Counted from the first letter of the stretch, positions 1-12,537 are shown. The stretch: 64,000 nt of DNA from Cydia pomonella (GCF_033807575.1 NC_084711.1:9734001-9798000), one strand, 5' to 3'. Numbers and translations are program-made. The notes: generated by a model not told the origin, from the letters alone.

Positions 1-1
1 A

Positions 2-3000
2 TTACAACGTCTACTTCATAATCATAATCAACTAATCAATGTGTTCAAGACTTCTCTAGACCAAATGGCTGCAGATAATTATAAGATCGTCATTCGAGCA
101 GATAAAAGACCAGCCGGTCAACACGAACGAAGGTTTAATGCACCTCAAACGAACGAAGTTGCCGTAGTCATTGTTGATAACGAATGTAGTCGTCGTGATA
201 TTATTATTCAACGTCGAAGTAATAAATTGCAACGTATTGCTGAAACACATCGTAGTTATGATGCGCTACAATATCCGCTAATTTTTTGGCAAGGTGAGGA
301 TGGTTATCATTTCAATATTCAACAAATCAATCCAGCTACAGGTGTCGAAACTAACAAAAAAGTATCAGCTATGCAATTCTATGCTTATCGAATTATGACT
401 AGAAATGGTGAATATAACCATATTTTAAACTGTCGGCAGCTATTTCAGCAGTTTATTGTAGACATGTATGCTAAAATTGAAACGGAAAGATTAGATTTTA
501 TTCGCCATAATCAACGAAAGTTGCGTTCGGATGAATACATCCATTTGAAAGATGCAATGATAAATGATGGAAACGTCGATAACATGGGAAAATTGGTCAT
601 CTTGCCATCGACATTCACTGGAAGTCCACGTCACATGCATGAATATGCTCAAGATGCAATAACTTATGTTAGGAAACACGGCAGACCAGATTTATTTATA
701 ACATTCACATGTAATTCTTCATGGATGGAAATCAAAGAAGAATTACAATATGGTCAGACGGCCAGCGATCGACATGATATTGTTGCCCGAGTTTTCCGTC
801 AAAAACAAATTAAATTTATAGACGCCATTGTGAAAAATCAAATATTTGGTGTTGTTATCTGCTGGATGTTTTCAATTGAATGGCAGAAACGAGGATTGCC
901 ACATTCACACAACTTAATTTAATAAAATTCAACCGAATCAAATAGATGATATCATCAAAGCTGAATTTCCAAACCCGGAAGAAGATTCTGATCTTTATAG
1001 TATAATCGTAAAAAACATGGTTCATGGCCCGTGTGGTGAGCTAAATAGAAATTCTCCGTGTATGAAAGATGGAAAATGTACGAAACGTTATCCAAAGCCA
1101 TTTTTGAACGAAACAGTTACAGGCGAAGACGGATATCCTAAATATAGACGTCGATCACCAGAACAAGGCGGATTTACAGCTAAAATTAAAATACGAGGTA
1201 ATGCAGAAATTCAAGTTAATAATCAATGGGTAGTACCATATAATCCACTTTTATCTAAAATGTTCAATGCCCATATCAATGTTGAATACTGCAGTTCTGT
1301 TAAATCTATAAAATATGTATGCAAATATATTAACAAAGGCAGTGATATGGCTGTTTTTACGTTAACCAATGAAAACCAGCATGATGAAATAGTACAGTAT
1401 CAAATGGGTCGTTACATTAATACCAACGAAGCAATTTGGCGAATTTTAAGTTTTCCAATACACGATCGAGATCCACCGGTTCAACATTTATCCGTCCACC
1501 TAGAAAATGGACAACGTGTGTTTTTTACCACAGAAACAGCACAAAAAGTTGCGACGGAACCACCAACTCGAACAACTTTAACAGCATTTTTTGAATTATG
1601 CCAGAAAGACCAATTTGCTAAGACTTTACTTTACTCAGAAGTACCCAGCTATTATACATGGGATACAACAAGTAAACAATTTAATCCTCGAAAACGTGGA
1701 ATGCAAGTAGAAGGACATGATGGAGTGTTCAAGAGTAACACAATAGGACGAGTCTACACAGTGCATCCAAAAAACGCTGAATGTTTCTATCTACGCTTAT
1801 TACTTCACACTATTCGTGGTCCAACGTGTTTTGAAGACCTAAAAACTGTCAATGGTTACATTTGTGAGACATATCGTGAAGCATGTCAAAGATTGGGTCT
1901 ACTAGAAAACGATAATCATTGGGAGTTAGCTATGAATGAAGCAGCCCAAACGGCAACAGCAAGTCAAATTCGTGAGCTATTTGCAATCATATTAACTACA
2001 TGTAATCCTTCTAATCCAAATCGACTATGGCTTAAATATCGAGAATATATGAGCGATGACATCTTGGCTGATTTACGACAGCAAAATCCGGACTTAGAAA
2101 TTAATTTTAATGAAGAAATTTTTAACAAAGCTTTGATATTGATAGAAGATAAATGTTTAGCAATTTCTAACCAAACGTTAATACAACTAGGTGTTCAATC
2201 TCCTAAACGAAATCATTTGGATGTTATGAACAGTGAATTTTTAAGAGAAACAAATTATAATATCGACGAATTGAGGCTTTACATCCAACACAACAAACCC
2301 TTATTAATTGAGAGTCAAAAACAAGCTTACGACATAATAATGGATTATTATAAAAATCAGCGAAGTGGTATAATATTTTTAGACGCACCTGGTGGCACCG
2401 GGAAAACATTTTTGATAAATTTAATTCTAGCTGAAATCCGTGCAAATAAAGAAATCGTTCTCGCCCTAGCATCATCTGGAATAGCGGCAACACTTATGGA
2501 TGGTGGACGAACGGCACATTCTGGTTTAAAATTACCATTAGATGTAGCTAACTACGAATTCCCGGTATGTGACATCACAAAATCATCGGCACGTGGACAA
2601 ATATTAAAACAGTGCAAAGCCATTATATGGGATGAAAGCACAATGGCTCATAGAAAATCCCTAGAAGCACTAAACAGAACACTTCAAGATTTACGCGACA
2701 ACACGAATATAATGGGAGGTGTATTGTTAATACTATCAGGCGATTTCCGTCAAACGCTACCTGTCATTCCGAAATCAACGCCGGCAGATGAAATTAACGC
2801 TTGCCTGAAGAAGTCGTTCATATGGGAACAGGTAAAAATAATTAAATTAACAACAAATATGAGAGCACAGATTTCAGGAGATGAAAAGGCCCAAGAATTT
2901 GCTGAAAAACTTTTACAAATAGGAGAGGGCACTTATCCAATAGACGAAAATACTGGCCAAATCACACTAACTAATGAGTTATGTAATGCTGTTGAAACAC

Positions 3001-3668
3001 CGGAACAACTTATAAATGAAGTGTATCCAAGTATTGCTGAAAATTATACTAATTCAGAATGGTTACGGGAGCGCATTATTCTAGCCACGAAAAACGACAT
3101 TGTCAATAGCATCAACAACATCATCCAGGAAATGATTCCGGGAGAAGAGAAAATCTACAACTCAATCGATACAATGACTGATGAACAAGAAAGCGTAAAT
3201 TTTCCTTCTGAATTTTTGAATTCACTAAATGTTCCAGGAATGCCATTGCACTGCCTTAAATTGAAAGTTGGTTCACCAATTATTCTATTACGAAATCTGA
3301 ACTCGCCAAAATTGTGTAATGGTACGAGACTCTGTATTAAACAGCTACAAAATAACATCATCGAAGCCAGTATAATGACTGGTAAAGAAAAAGGACAAAT
3401 AGTATTTATACCACGAATACCTTTAATATCAAATGGATTGCCCTTTACGTTTAAACGTTTACAATTCCCGGTGAAGTTGGCTTACAGTATGACCATCAAC
3501 AAAGCACAGGGCCAAACATTCAAATACTGTGGCGTTGACTTAAAGGAACCATGCTTTGCACATGGTCAATTATACGTTGCATGCTCACGAGCAGGATCAC
3601 CTCGAAATTTGTTCATCTACAGCCCGGGCAATAAAACAATAAATGTAGTCTATAAGCAAGTATTATAG
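2..3668 (+). pseudogene. Helitron RepHel protein (HUH nuclease plus Pif1-like helicase), frameshifted, 5'-partial
   Basis: The frame is open from the window edge to TAA at 920-922, then continues in another frame from about 918 to the stop at 3666-3668. Piece one holds the Helitron-like N domain and ends in the HUH nuclease motif LPHSH (histidines at 902-904 and 908-910). Piece two holds the catalytic tyrosine pair in KYVCKYINKG (1311-1340; tyrosines at 1314 and 1326). It also holds a complete superfamily 1 Pif1-type helicase: Walker A DAPGGTGKT (2382-2408), Walker B WDES (about 2628), GDFRQTLPVIP, TTNMR, INKAQGQTF and VACSRA. The family cuts and unwinds DNA for rolling-circle transposition. 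A short deletion around 915-922 removes a few residues and shifts the frame, so this copy cannot make one full protein, although 883 codons downstream of the first ATG remain open. The N-terminus is outside the window. Confidence 0.9.
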
Positions 3669-3977
3669 AAAAATTCAACAAAATGTAAATGTATAATATA
3701 ACGTGTAATATGTTAATGTATTTATCATATATGTAGTATGTAGAATATCATATGTAAATAATTGTGTGAATAAAACATAAATTTTCCATTTACTAAGGTG
3801 TTTTTTATTCTAACTTATGATTATTTCAATTAGTTAATTAATTAAATATACTTTCTATACACCGCATATTTAATGGTCGACTAAGTCTTTCAATATCTAA
3901 GATAGAAATCTATATTATCTACGTTAAAAAATGCATCCTCAAATATTTTTTATACCATTAAACATGCGATTTATTTT

Positions 3978-4007
3978 AACCCGAGCAACGCCGGGTTTTG
4001 CAGCTAG
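3978..4007 (+). terminator. Helitron 3' terminal hairpin and CTAG end
   Basis: AACCCG (3978-3983) pairs with CGGGTT (3992-3997); CTAG follows at 4004-4007. In Helitrons this hairpin is thought to stop rolling-circle transfer. It is a transposition signal, not a transcription terminator. Confidence 0.8.
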
Positions 4008-4184
4008 TTTTAAGTATAATTAACTAAAGTTTGAATAGGTACTTTTAATCATTGCGATTGCAAAATCCTGATATAAATTAATTAAAATTAAATATCATGA
4101 ATTATCAGGCAACTAAGGCCCATAAATACATACCTTACAAACTAATAACATACATACAATAATAAAAGTCTTAAAAACTAAAAA

Positions 4185-4544
4185 TTATTTCGGCCACACA
4201 GTTTTCTCTTGCATCGCATGTTCCAGTGTAGGATTCGGCAGATTCCCACGAAACCGCCGAAATATCACACCCTTCGGCCGGAAGTCCGCGCTTGCGATGG
4301 TTCCCAGCAGCGGCCGCGGGACGCGCACCTCGAACGAGGTGAAATGCACGTAATGGCGCGAACGCAGCTGGAAGACTTTCAGCGAGTAGCGGATCTTCTT
4401 GCGAACATATTCCACCACATCATTAGCCGTGGCAGAAACACGCAGACGCGATATATATAGCAGCGTCGCAACTCTCAGGCCAGAAGCAATGTCGCATTGG
4501 CTCTTGCGAGGTGCCTTTACATATGATATGACATTGAAATTCAT
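4185..4544 (-). pseudogene. Retrotransposon ORF1-like fragment (nucleic-acid-binding region)
   Basis: A 119-codon minus-strand frame with the pattern LYISRLRV...VVEYVRKK...QLRSRHYVHF.SF.VRVPR...PKGVIFRRFRG. I know this arrangement from ORF1 proteins of lepidopteran non-LTR retrotransposons (an RNA-binding gag-like domain with a basic FRRFRG end). There is no ORF2 next to it, so this is a dead fragment. Composition is clearly more GC-rich than the AT-rich flanks. Family assignment is from memory of the pattern, not from a search. Confidence 0.5.
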
Positions 4545-5279
4545 CGACGAGGTTTTTGGATTCGAAATACCAAGATTTTAAGTATTCTAAGCTTTATCAG
4601 GCGCTCAAAAACGATTGAGGTGCAGTTCCACACAATTTATTTAATAAGGATTTGATGTGTTCTTTCTTTAAATTATGACAATAAGCAAGTATACAATAAC
4701 ATTTTATCTTATTTACGAAGTTGTTGAACATGGCGTACGAATGTTATCTGAAATTACGAAAGAAGTCAAGAAGTGTCAATGTCGACTGATAGTTTAATGG
4801 TTATTAGTAATCTATCTGCCTTTATATGTACCATATGGTTCTCTTTTTTATATTTTTCTCGTGAAAGTGATAAAGTTGAAAATGTCTATGGATATTATGT
4901 TTAACATATTTAGGTATTTAAATATCATTTCATAGAGAGATTATAAGTGCAGTGGTATCCTGCCTTACCCTGTAGTTTGATGTATACCTATATACATATA
5001 AGGTAGTTATATAACAATAGTTTTGGGTTCTTTACAAAAAGGAGTGTACGAGTATAGACATATATATAGAAAAAATGTATTTAACACCACGTTGAAAAGC
5101 GTTTACAGGCAATGCTACAAAACATTACAAGCCTTAGAATTAAACTTAGCATAGGTTTTTAAAGGATCTGCAATGCGCATGTAACACTCTTATAGTTGCT
5201 AGCATCCATAAGCTGCAATGATCGCTTAAGTTCAGGCGAGCTGTATTAAGTTGATTGCGATTTAAAAAAAAAACATAGA
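4545..5279. other. Gene-free AT-rich stretch
   Basis: No coding frame, RNA or clear repeat seen. Stop codons are dense in all frames. Confidence 0.6.
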
Positions 5280-5754
5280 GTCATGTGGGGTAACTGTGCG
5301 CAGCAGGTAAGTGTGCGCAACACCTTTATTTACTAATGTAGAGGGGGAAGTTTGTGATATCTGTAAAAAAATTAAAGATATGTTAGTGAAGAATTAGTTT
5401 ATGCAAAAAAAAACCAGATGGAATCATTCGTTTACTCAAAAAAAAAAGAATACCTATTTAAAATCCGGTACTGTTAAGGTAAAATTTGCCGTCAAGATGA
5501 AAGTTGACACAAGTAAATGTTTGTTTTTCCTGTTAGTAATGTTTTTAAGCCTTTTAGTCAGTATAACATTTGAAGCTATGTTATGTCGCAATAAAGTTCG
5601 CTAAATGTCATCAAAATTAGTCTGCTTACAATAATAAAAAATCTACAAATTTAATTTAGCTGCGCACACTTACCCGCAGTATGAGGTACCATACTTATTG
5701 TTTAATTTTAATACTAGTTTGAAAATAAAAGTACACACACTTGCCCCACATGAC
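5280..5754. mobile_element. MITE-like element with inverted ends
   Basis: GTCATGTGGGG at 5280-5290 is matched in inverse by CCCCACATGAC ending at 5754. A second inverted pair lies inside: GTAAGTGTGCGC near 5308 and GCGCACACTTAC near 5663. This fits a short non-autonomous DNA transposon of about 475 bp. The small open frame at 5401-5604 lies wholly inside and is low-complexity (Lys-rich from A runs), so I do not call it a gene. Confidence 0.55.
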
Positions 5755-8217
5755 GCTAGTAACACTTGCAGGTTATGAAATATACGAAAATAATAACCGT
5801 TTTCTGTTAGTCGTATCATAGCTGACGCTTCAGTACATGTGTACTGTTAACATCCCCTGGACCGCGGTCGTTAATTAATCGCATTCACCGTCGCAACTCG
5901 CAGCTCGAGTGCCATATTCAGAAAAAAAAATATGGAATACCAACTTAATACAAGCAGCAGTGCATGCGTACGAGCAATGTATGCTTACGGTCGAAAGCGA
6001 GCAAACGCACGCAATCAGAGGGCCTAACGCGAAAATATAAAACATAATTTTCGTATATCTGCCTCTCTGCGCATCCATACGTAGCAACAAGTCTAAGGTC
6101 TTAAAGAGAAACAACTTTATTCGTGACCTTCATTTGTCAAACACGGTTTTTGTACCATCTTTACGATATACTGTTATATATGCAAACGCAACTAATACGT
6201 TTTTATCATAATATAGACAATTCAAATGTAGATTTAAAAATAAGGCCCCGGGCCAGCAAACGGCGCGTTTGCCACTTCCACTGCAATACCACTCTATTAA
6301 GACCGCGCACTCTACATGCTACGCTTTTGTTTTACTTTTCCATTCCACACTCGTCCTTTGCATTCGTTTATTTTTCCACTAGGTAAATGACGCACTGTGG
6401 CGGTGGCGGTGTTAGCACGAAATTGAAATGCAGTTTCATGTATTTTTCCTCTAAGCCCAACTCAGTTTTTTGCACTCAACCACTTAATGGAACTTTGCAA
6501 GCTTATAGCGCTAGTTATTGATATCTTACAAACCACATTTGATTTATCACGACACTTTTAATAGGTAGGGGAGATCGGGGCTAAAAGTGCCGGGGGTAAG
6601 TTGTTCTGATGAAAATAGGAACGCAAGTAAACAGTGGAGCGATTCGTATACTTATATTTATCGCGAAAAGTTATTTCCTTTATTTTAGAATAGTTGTTAC
6701 AGTTAAAATGATGGTACAGCTTACCCCACGGAATTATATGTATAATTTAAGCATATTATTTCGTTTATTAAAATTGTCATTAAACCACCAGCGTTGTACC
6801 TAACGCCTAACGAAGTATTTCGTTTTGATTCCGGTGACATATAAGTTGATCAATTTATAAAATCATACATCAGAGGTGAAATCGATCCGATGAACCTTCC
6901 AACGTAATTTAGCAAACGTCTATAGCCTCCTGACGTCTAGCTTATGTCTCAAAATTTGCTAATTTAAATTTAATTCTAGTTTACAAAAAGTCAAAACTTA
7001 ATTGTGTACTATGTGTAGGACGCTGGTCATCAGGAGGATAGACAAGTTGTAAATGTGAATTGTAAGATACCAATACCTAACTATAAGTGTACGCAATATC
7101 GCGATGGCCCAATTCAATTTACTACTAAAATCCATTCACAAATGAAATATACCATATCCATAGCATACACACATCTAACAAAAATCAGTATCCATCCCAT
7201 GCTACACCGAGTACTAATATTGTATGAAAGAACTTTTTATGTTTTTTTAACCTTATACAAACCAAATAGGTACAAGTTCGTTTCAAATTTACGTCATTTT
7301 GTATATCGATGGCAGTACTTTCTTTATAAATTTACGCCAAAATTCCGAAGCTAATTTCGAATGACAAATTATTATGCGTCAGTATAAAGCACCGTAAGTA
7401 CTCGTATAGCGTCATCGAGCTAGGTTTCATGTCTTCGTGATTGAATTGTAACTGAACCAAGATTGATGTTCGCGTAGGCGAAACATATTTTATATGAAGG
7501 CGCCTTTATTGAGTTTTTGTAATCTGAAACACGTGAATAAGTAACTTCGTTCAGTTCGACCTAATCTACTTTTAATCTCTTAGAGTGTTTGTTCTACGAC
7601 CAGTTTAACCTTTGAATCATTCTGATTTGATTCAACAGATTTCAAAGAAATTAAAGGTGCACTAAGATATATTTTTAATGTCTTTGAGGCAGACGAAGTC
7701 GTCAGCGTAGGCTAGTAATACATCTATAATGTAATTTAGCAATACTAAATACATACAATCTATATTGAGCAACAGCCATAAATGTCACAAGACATGTTAT
7801 GAGTGCGCGATACGTCGAAACGATATCGAATATCGCTCTAAGTGGCAAGCGCACAAAATTCATCAGACGATATTCGTAAAAGCTATGGAGTCCATTAGGC
7901 TCTCGCGACTTTCGCCCGGGAAAATGCTAAAGGTCGCCCATGTTATTATTGTATCTTATACCTACAACACACCTAGTACACGTATATACTCGTAATGTAC
8001 ATTTGTCATTAGTGACATAGCCCAGGGTCTGTTTGCTATTCATTTAACCCTTTTTCAAGCCTTTTAATGTTATAAAACCTTTTAAACAATCGAGCCATGA
8101 TACTTATATAAAACTAATGAACCAAACCATTACCTATCCTGTCCAGCGGTCATGTAAAATTCTTCATTTGTTTCTTGTTATTTATCGTTTACGGTGGCAT
8201 TCGGCATACGGTTGATC
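5755..8217. other. Intergenic, no gene recognised
   Basis: Several frames of 60-99 codons occur here (6123-6386, 7055-7354, 7765-7995), but none shows a domain, codon pattern or splice context. A weak inverted pair (GGGGTAAGTTGT near 6594 and ACAGCTTACCCC near 6716) suggests a decayed MITE. Nothing else stands out. Confidence 0.5.
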
Positions 8218-8410
8218 AGTACCCCTAGTGTAAATATTTTCGATTTCGAAACGTGACGTACGCGTTTGCGTTAAGTCTCATTTTGTATGGGTTTTTGAAC
8301 AGCGCGCCAAGCGGGACGTTTTGGAAAGTCAAAAATCTCATACAAAATGACACTTAACGCAAACGCGTACGTCACGTTTCGCTGTCGAAAATATTTACAC
8401 TAGGGGTACT
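8218..8410. mobile_element. Foldback MITE, family 1 copy 1
   Basis: AGTACCCCTAGTGTAAATAT at the left edge is the exact inverse of the right edge ending GGGGTACT at 8410. The arms continue inward as near-perfect inverse repeats (AACGTGACGTACGCGTTTG and its complement) for about 75 bp each. A second copy of the family lies at 26830-27014. No transposase is present. Confidence 0.8.
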
Positions 8411-8989
8411 GGTCGCCACTTTCCCGAATGAACGTTGAGGGAGGCGGTACGCGTCATACTCGTGAACGGGTGCTGTTTGTGGAGACCGGTCTGTTTAAGC
8501 TTACACGAGCTACATGTTATGTTATAAGTGTGTAACTTTACTTTTGTGTGGCATTAACGTGAGACACTTCATTCGGTTCTTGTTTGTTTATCTGATTTAA
8601 TTTCTTTTAGACGTCTGATTTAATTTAAAAGACATTTAATTATTTATATAAGAATTCAAGTCTTGGAGATCCCTCACCTCTATAAGGTTAATTTAGTGAT
8701 CGTTATTTTTAATTATATTTTATCTCTGACACTTAGAGGCTTTTACATCTCTAGAAAAATTAGTATTTGTTGTTTTTTTTTTCTTATCATAGTTTTTTTA
8801 TGTAATTCGAAATTTAGAGATTGTATACATCTCTAATTAAGTATCTAATATTTCATTAATTCCATATTTGTAATAGTATTTTGTAATCTCTGGTTATTTT
8901 GCTTGTAAAAATTTGACATCTAAAAGTGCCCCTGTGGCCTATTTGCTGAATAAATGTTTAATGTTTAAATTTAAATTGTTCGATATATA

Positions 8990-9275
8990 TAAGCATTTTT
9001 TGTTATACCACGACGGTGGCAAACAAGCATACGGCCCGCCTGATGGTAAACAGTCACCGCAGCCTATGGGCGCCTGCAACTCCAGAGGTGTTACATCCGC
9101 GTTGCCGACCCTTTAAAACCTGTACACTCCTTTTTTGAAGAACCCTATACTGTAGACTCTCGGGAAAACCTCGGAAGGGAGCTCATTCTACAGCCGGAGT
9201 GTCCGCGGGAGTAAATTCCTCTTGAACCGCACAGTACGCGACCATTTAGATTCTAAGGTGTGAGGATGAACAGAA
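8990..9275 (-). mobile_element. Non-LTR retrotransposon 3' fragment (LINE tail family A)
   Basis: This stretch matches 13750-13965 closely (CCACGACGGTGGCAAACAAG, then a shared CCGACCCTTTAAAA and CCTCGGAAGGGAGCTCATTC). On the minus strand the copy at 13.7-14.1 kb still encodes the end of a reverse-transcriptase ORF2, so both are 3' ends of one LINE in minus orientation. This copy has lost its reading frame. Confidence 0.6.
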
Positions 9276-9472
9276 TACCCTGCCGACGGCGAGCGGTGCG
9301 GTGATAGAAAGTGGCCGTTGGCATAATATCAAACAATTCCTAAGAGCACAGCCCATTGTACAAGCGGTAGAACACACACAAGGAGGTAAAGTCTCTCCTT
9401 AGACTTAAAGGTTCAATACCGCTTGTGAGTTTGGAATCGCCCTACTTACTTTTAAAAACGAATATTTAAAAA

Positions 9473-10102
9473 CCGGCCAAGAGCATGTCGGGCCATGCTC
9501 AGAGTAGAGTTCCGTAGTTACTCTTCCGTCACAATAAGCTAAACTGGAGCTTAAAGTATGGTAGATTGTTAACCAAGGGATGAACTGTGGGTGTACGTCT
9601 TTTTACTATGAAGGGGAAACTTTTTGCGATAACTCAAAAACAACTAAACTGATCATATCCGCTATAGTTTGTTTCTTAAGTTCTACTTCCAAGATTTTTT
9701 TCATATTTTTTGGACCTATGGTTCAAAAGTTAGAGGGGGGGGACACATATTTTTTTTTCTTTCGGAGCAATTATCTCCGAATATATTTACTTTATCAAAA
9801 AATGTTTGTTGTAGACCCCATTAGTTTTGAAAGACCTTTCCAACGATATCCCACACTGTAGAGTTGAAGCAAAAAAAAATGTTCACCCTCACTTTACGTA
9901 TAGGTACCCTAAAAAAAAAAAAAATTTTTTGATTTTATTGTACGACTTTGTCGGCTTTATTGATTTATATATCCATGCCAAATTTCAGCTTTCTAGCACT
10001 AACGACCACGGAGCAAAGCCTCGGACAGACAGACAGACAGACAGACAGACGGATATGGCGAAACTATAAGGGTTCCTAGTTGACTACGGAACCCTAAAAA
10101 AG
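9473..10102 (+). repeat. Interspersed repeat family B, longest copy, with (GACA)n
   Basis: It begins CCGGCCAAGAGCATGTCGGG and ends ACTACGGAACCCTAAAAAAG, with a GACA microsatellite near 10024-10050. Related copies are at 16281-16475 (+), 41125-41606 (-) and 58568-59110 (+). Frames at 9580-9861 and 9827-10069 lie inside and are not genes. The transposon class is not clear from the sequence. Confidence 0.65.
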
Positions 10103-11420
10103 ATAGATGTAGCTATGATATCGAGAAAATGACAGCCTATATCACCAACAAAATTAGTTTCTTAAATAAACGAATAACTATCATGATACATTTAATTTCA
10201 AAGGTTTATGTGGTACCTACAAAAAAATATATGCAATTGGCCGCCACTTGCCTATAAAATTTTAATAATCATGTTTGTTAGGTATACTCATAAATTGTGA
10301 TGATTTACACTTAATTACGAAATTTAAAGATAAAGACGAGAAACACAAAGATATGAGCTCCAGAGAGCAACTTACGAAGTAAACACGTCCCGGGGTTATC
10401 TGGAGCTATTTGTATAACTGCTCCTCGGTGCTTTTCGATTCGTATTCCATTCGGCGAACGCAGCTCATTTAACACGGATCTAAACTACATATAAGAAAGT
10501 AAGCAACTTTTTTTAACAAATAATTTAATCCACTAAATATTCTACACATTTCGTGAATTAATAATGCTATTACAACATAAGAGGTTTCGTGATCTGTTTT
10601 AACGCTTTACCGCATATGCAACCGTATATGACAGTTATAATATTCAACATTATTGAAAGATTAAAGTTCAAATTTAAATAAATATTTTTTATGACATTCG
10701 TTAAGGGATTAAAATCACGTGCGCAATTTACTCAGCTACATATACGAATCATATATTTTCCGTTTACAATTACTATTATTTTTAGTTATACAATATTTTA
10801 GACATTAGGGTATTGTGGTATTCTCATAGTTTGTAATAGATAAAATACTATGAGAGTATCACAGCACATCACATCATTAGCGTAGGTAGAGAGAGTACTT
10901 CCGTTTTGTAGTAAATCGCATCGCGTAGACATTGAAAAACCTTTTCTGTGAGTGTACATTATTAATTCGTAGCACGAACGCTCAGGAATCGGCGTTCAAT
11001 GCCGCCGAGAGCGGGCAATCGTTTTCAGTTTGGTACAGATCACTCGGGATTACCAAATCCCGAATTAATCAGTTTCCGATCGGTTCGCGGGTTTCATGCT
11101 CTTGTTTTTATTTAATCTAATTTATACACATCCTAAGCCCGGCATAAATTTCAATTTGAAAGGATAATATGGGTAACAATCCAATAGGCAAATAATACTT
11201 ACTACACAAATGGCAAACGCATATCTAATAGCCCCCATTCTAAACAAATAGACTTTTTGAATAAACTTACCTACCAAAACTGGCACAGCTTCCTTTAACA
11301 TTATGTTCCTACGCTACCTACTGTTTATTATTGTTAAATATTTGATGTAACGTTTACCTACACACCTTTCTCATTTCAACGTTGTGAAGTGTATGTAAGA
11401 GCACCTTGCGTTTATTTGCG
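10103..11420. other. Intergenic, no gene recognised
   Basis: AT-rich DNA with one clear hairpin at 10814-10863 (listed separately). The 62-codon frame at 10932-11120 has no recognisable feature. Confidence 0.5.
10814..10863. repeat. Inverted repeat (hairpin)
   Basis: TGTGGTATTCTCATAGT and ACTATGAGAGTATCACA form a 17-bp stem with two mismatches around a 16-base loop. Possibly a decayed foldback element. Confidence 0.55.
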
Positions 11421-11618
11421 TGGGTTATTCCCACTAGTTACCACCAAGTTGTTACCAGTGGTAACTACTGGGAATTTTTTCCCACGTTTTACCACTGGTA
11501 ACTACTGGGAAAAGGTGGGATTTTTATTCCCAGTAGTTACCAGTGGTAAACGGTGAGACAAAAATTCCCAGTAGTTACCACTGGTAACAACTTGGTGGTA
11601 ACTAGTGGGAATAACCCA
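11421..11618. mobile_element. Palindromic foldback element built of nested palindromes, with 6-bp target duplication
   Basis: TGGGTTATTCCCACTAGTTA at the left edge is the exact inverse of the right edge ending ATAACCCA at 11618. Inside, a unit of the form CCCAGTAGTTACCACTGG (or its inverse) occurs four times; its core TTACCASTGGTAA is itself palindromic. TTTGCG flanks both sides (11415-11420 and 11619-11624), as expected of a target-site duplication. It contains no coding frame. I know no named family with this exact build. Confidence 0.8.
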
Positions 11619-11624
11619 TTTGCG

Positions 11625-12338
11625 TTCGTTTGCGATATTAAAAATCGTGTAGGTCCCTACTATTCGGTTTTCTGTTTCAAAAATACAGATATGTATCTAG
11701 CACGCACGAACATTTAACTTAAACCAGTAAGTAGTTCGCCCCGAACTGAAAAGACGCGGTTTGCCAAAAACTATATATAGTATGGCTGACGTTTATAATA
11801 ATTTTGACTACGGACTATTAAAGGGCTGAAAGGCATCCTTATACATCAATTTTCATTATCGCCGGGACAAAAATGACGAAATTCAATAAGGCGGCCCTTT
11901 TTTACAATTTCGGATTCCTATTAAGGAGCCGTTCTAATCCTCAGATTAGAGCAAAAATTATATTGCATGCTCCAGGCTATAAATTCTAAAGGTAAAAAAA
12001 GCCAAGGGTCAAATATTGAGGCCTATTCTGTGCTTATCATATTTTATTTGTTAGTGTAAGTTAAAACGCATTACGAATATTGAAATTTCAAGATTCCTTA
12101 AATCGTAAAAACCTGCTGTAAAATGACCTGCCCAGTTTTCCGCGTTACACGCCACAATTGACCAGGCAACAGTCCACTTACCCTACTATATACCTACACT
12201 ATGGCCACACATACTTTTTTCAAACTTTCGTGTGACTATAATAATTAAGTATTCTCTAGAATTATTTAAGCATTTATTGTAGCCTTCGTGCTGTTGTAGG
12301 TGAGGTATTATTTAAGGTTTAATTTTGGTTATAACAGC
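11625..12338. other. Region upstream of the cysteine-rich protein gene
   Basis: The 5' flank and presumed 5' UTR of the gene starting at 12339. TATA-like strings occur (CTATATATAG near 11771, CTATATACC near 12185), but spacing to a start site cannot be judged, so I do not call a promoter. TGTAGGTGAGGT near 12294 resembles a splice donor and could mark a 5' UTR exon. Confidence 0.4.
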
Positions 12339-12537
12339 ATGAAGGCAGCCCTGATCCTATTTGTGCTGGCGTGCGCTCTAGCCTTTGCCTGCGGCGACTT
12401 GGTGTGCGGCACCAACTACTGCAAGCAGCACCCGTGCAGCGCCCCCGTGCAGTCCTCGAGCTGCCGCTCCCCGTCCGTCTACAAGCCCAACCACTCCGGC
12501 AAGTGCGGCTGCTGCCCTGCTTGCGTCACTCTGCTCG
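12339..12537 (+). CDS. Exon 1 of the cysteine-rich protein gene
   Basis: Encodes the signal peptide and the first eight mature cysteines, 66 codons plus one base. The donor CTCG|GTGAGT is strong. Composition is about 60% GC against an AT-rich surround, which itself marks it as coding. Frames in other phases and on the minus strand here are shadows. Confidence 0.88.

Larger units (their letters stand above)
1..4007 (+). mobile_element. Helitron transposon, 3' portion (5' end outside window)
   Basis: A rolling-circle transposon whose coding part fills 2-3668 and whose 3' terminus is visible. About 7 bases before the end is a short hairpin (3978-3997; stem AACCCG/CGGGTT around an 8-base loop), followed by CTAG at 4004-4007 and then T. 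This is the Helitron 3' signature (hairpin, CTRR end, insertion between A and T). The left end lies before base 1, so total length is unknown. The roughly 340 bases between the coding stop and the hairpin are AT-rich with no further gene. Confidence 0.9.

Noticed and set aside
5401..5604. 67-codon plus frame as a gene
   Set aside because: Lies wholly inside a MITE and its Lys-rich start comes from A runs; no domain.
9361..9422. tRNA-like stretch (ACAAGCGGTAGAA, later GGTTCAATACC)
   Set aside because: No A-box at the right spacing and no cloverleaf; only a B-box-like string by chance or repeat decay.
11421..11618. Repeated units as a CRISPR-like array
   Set aside because: Units are in inverted arrangement with no regular spacers, and the DNA is animal; it is a foldback element.
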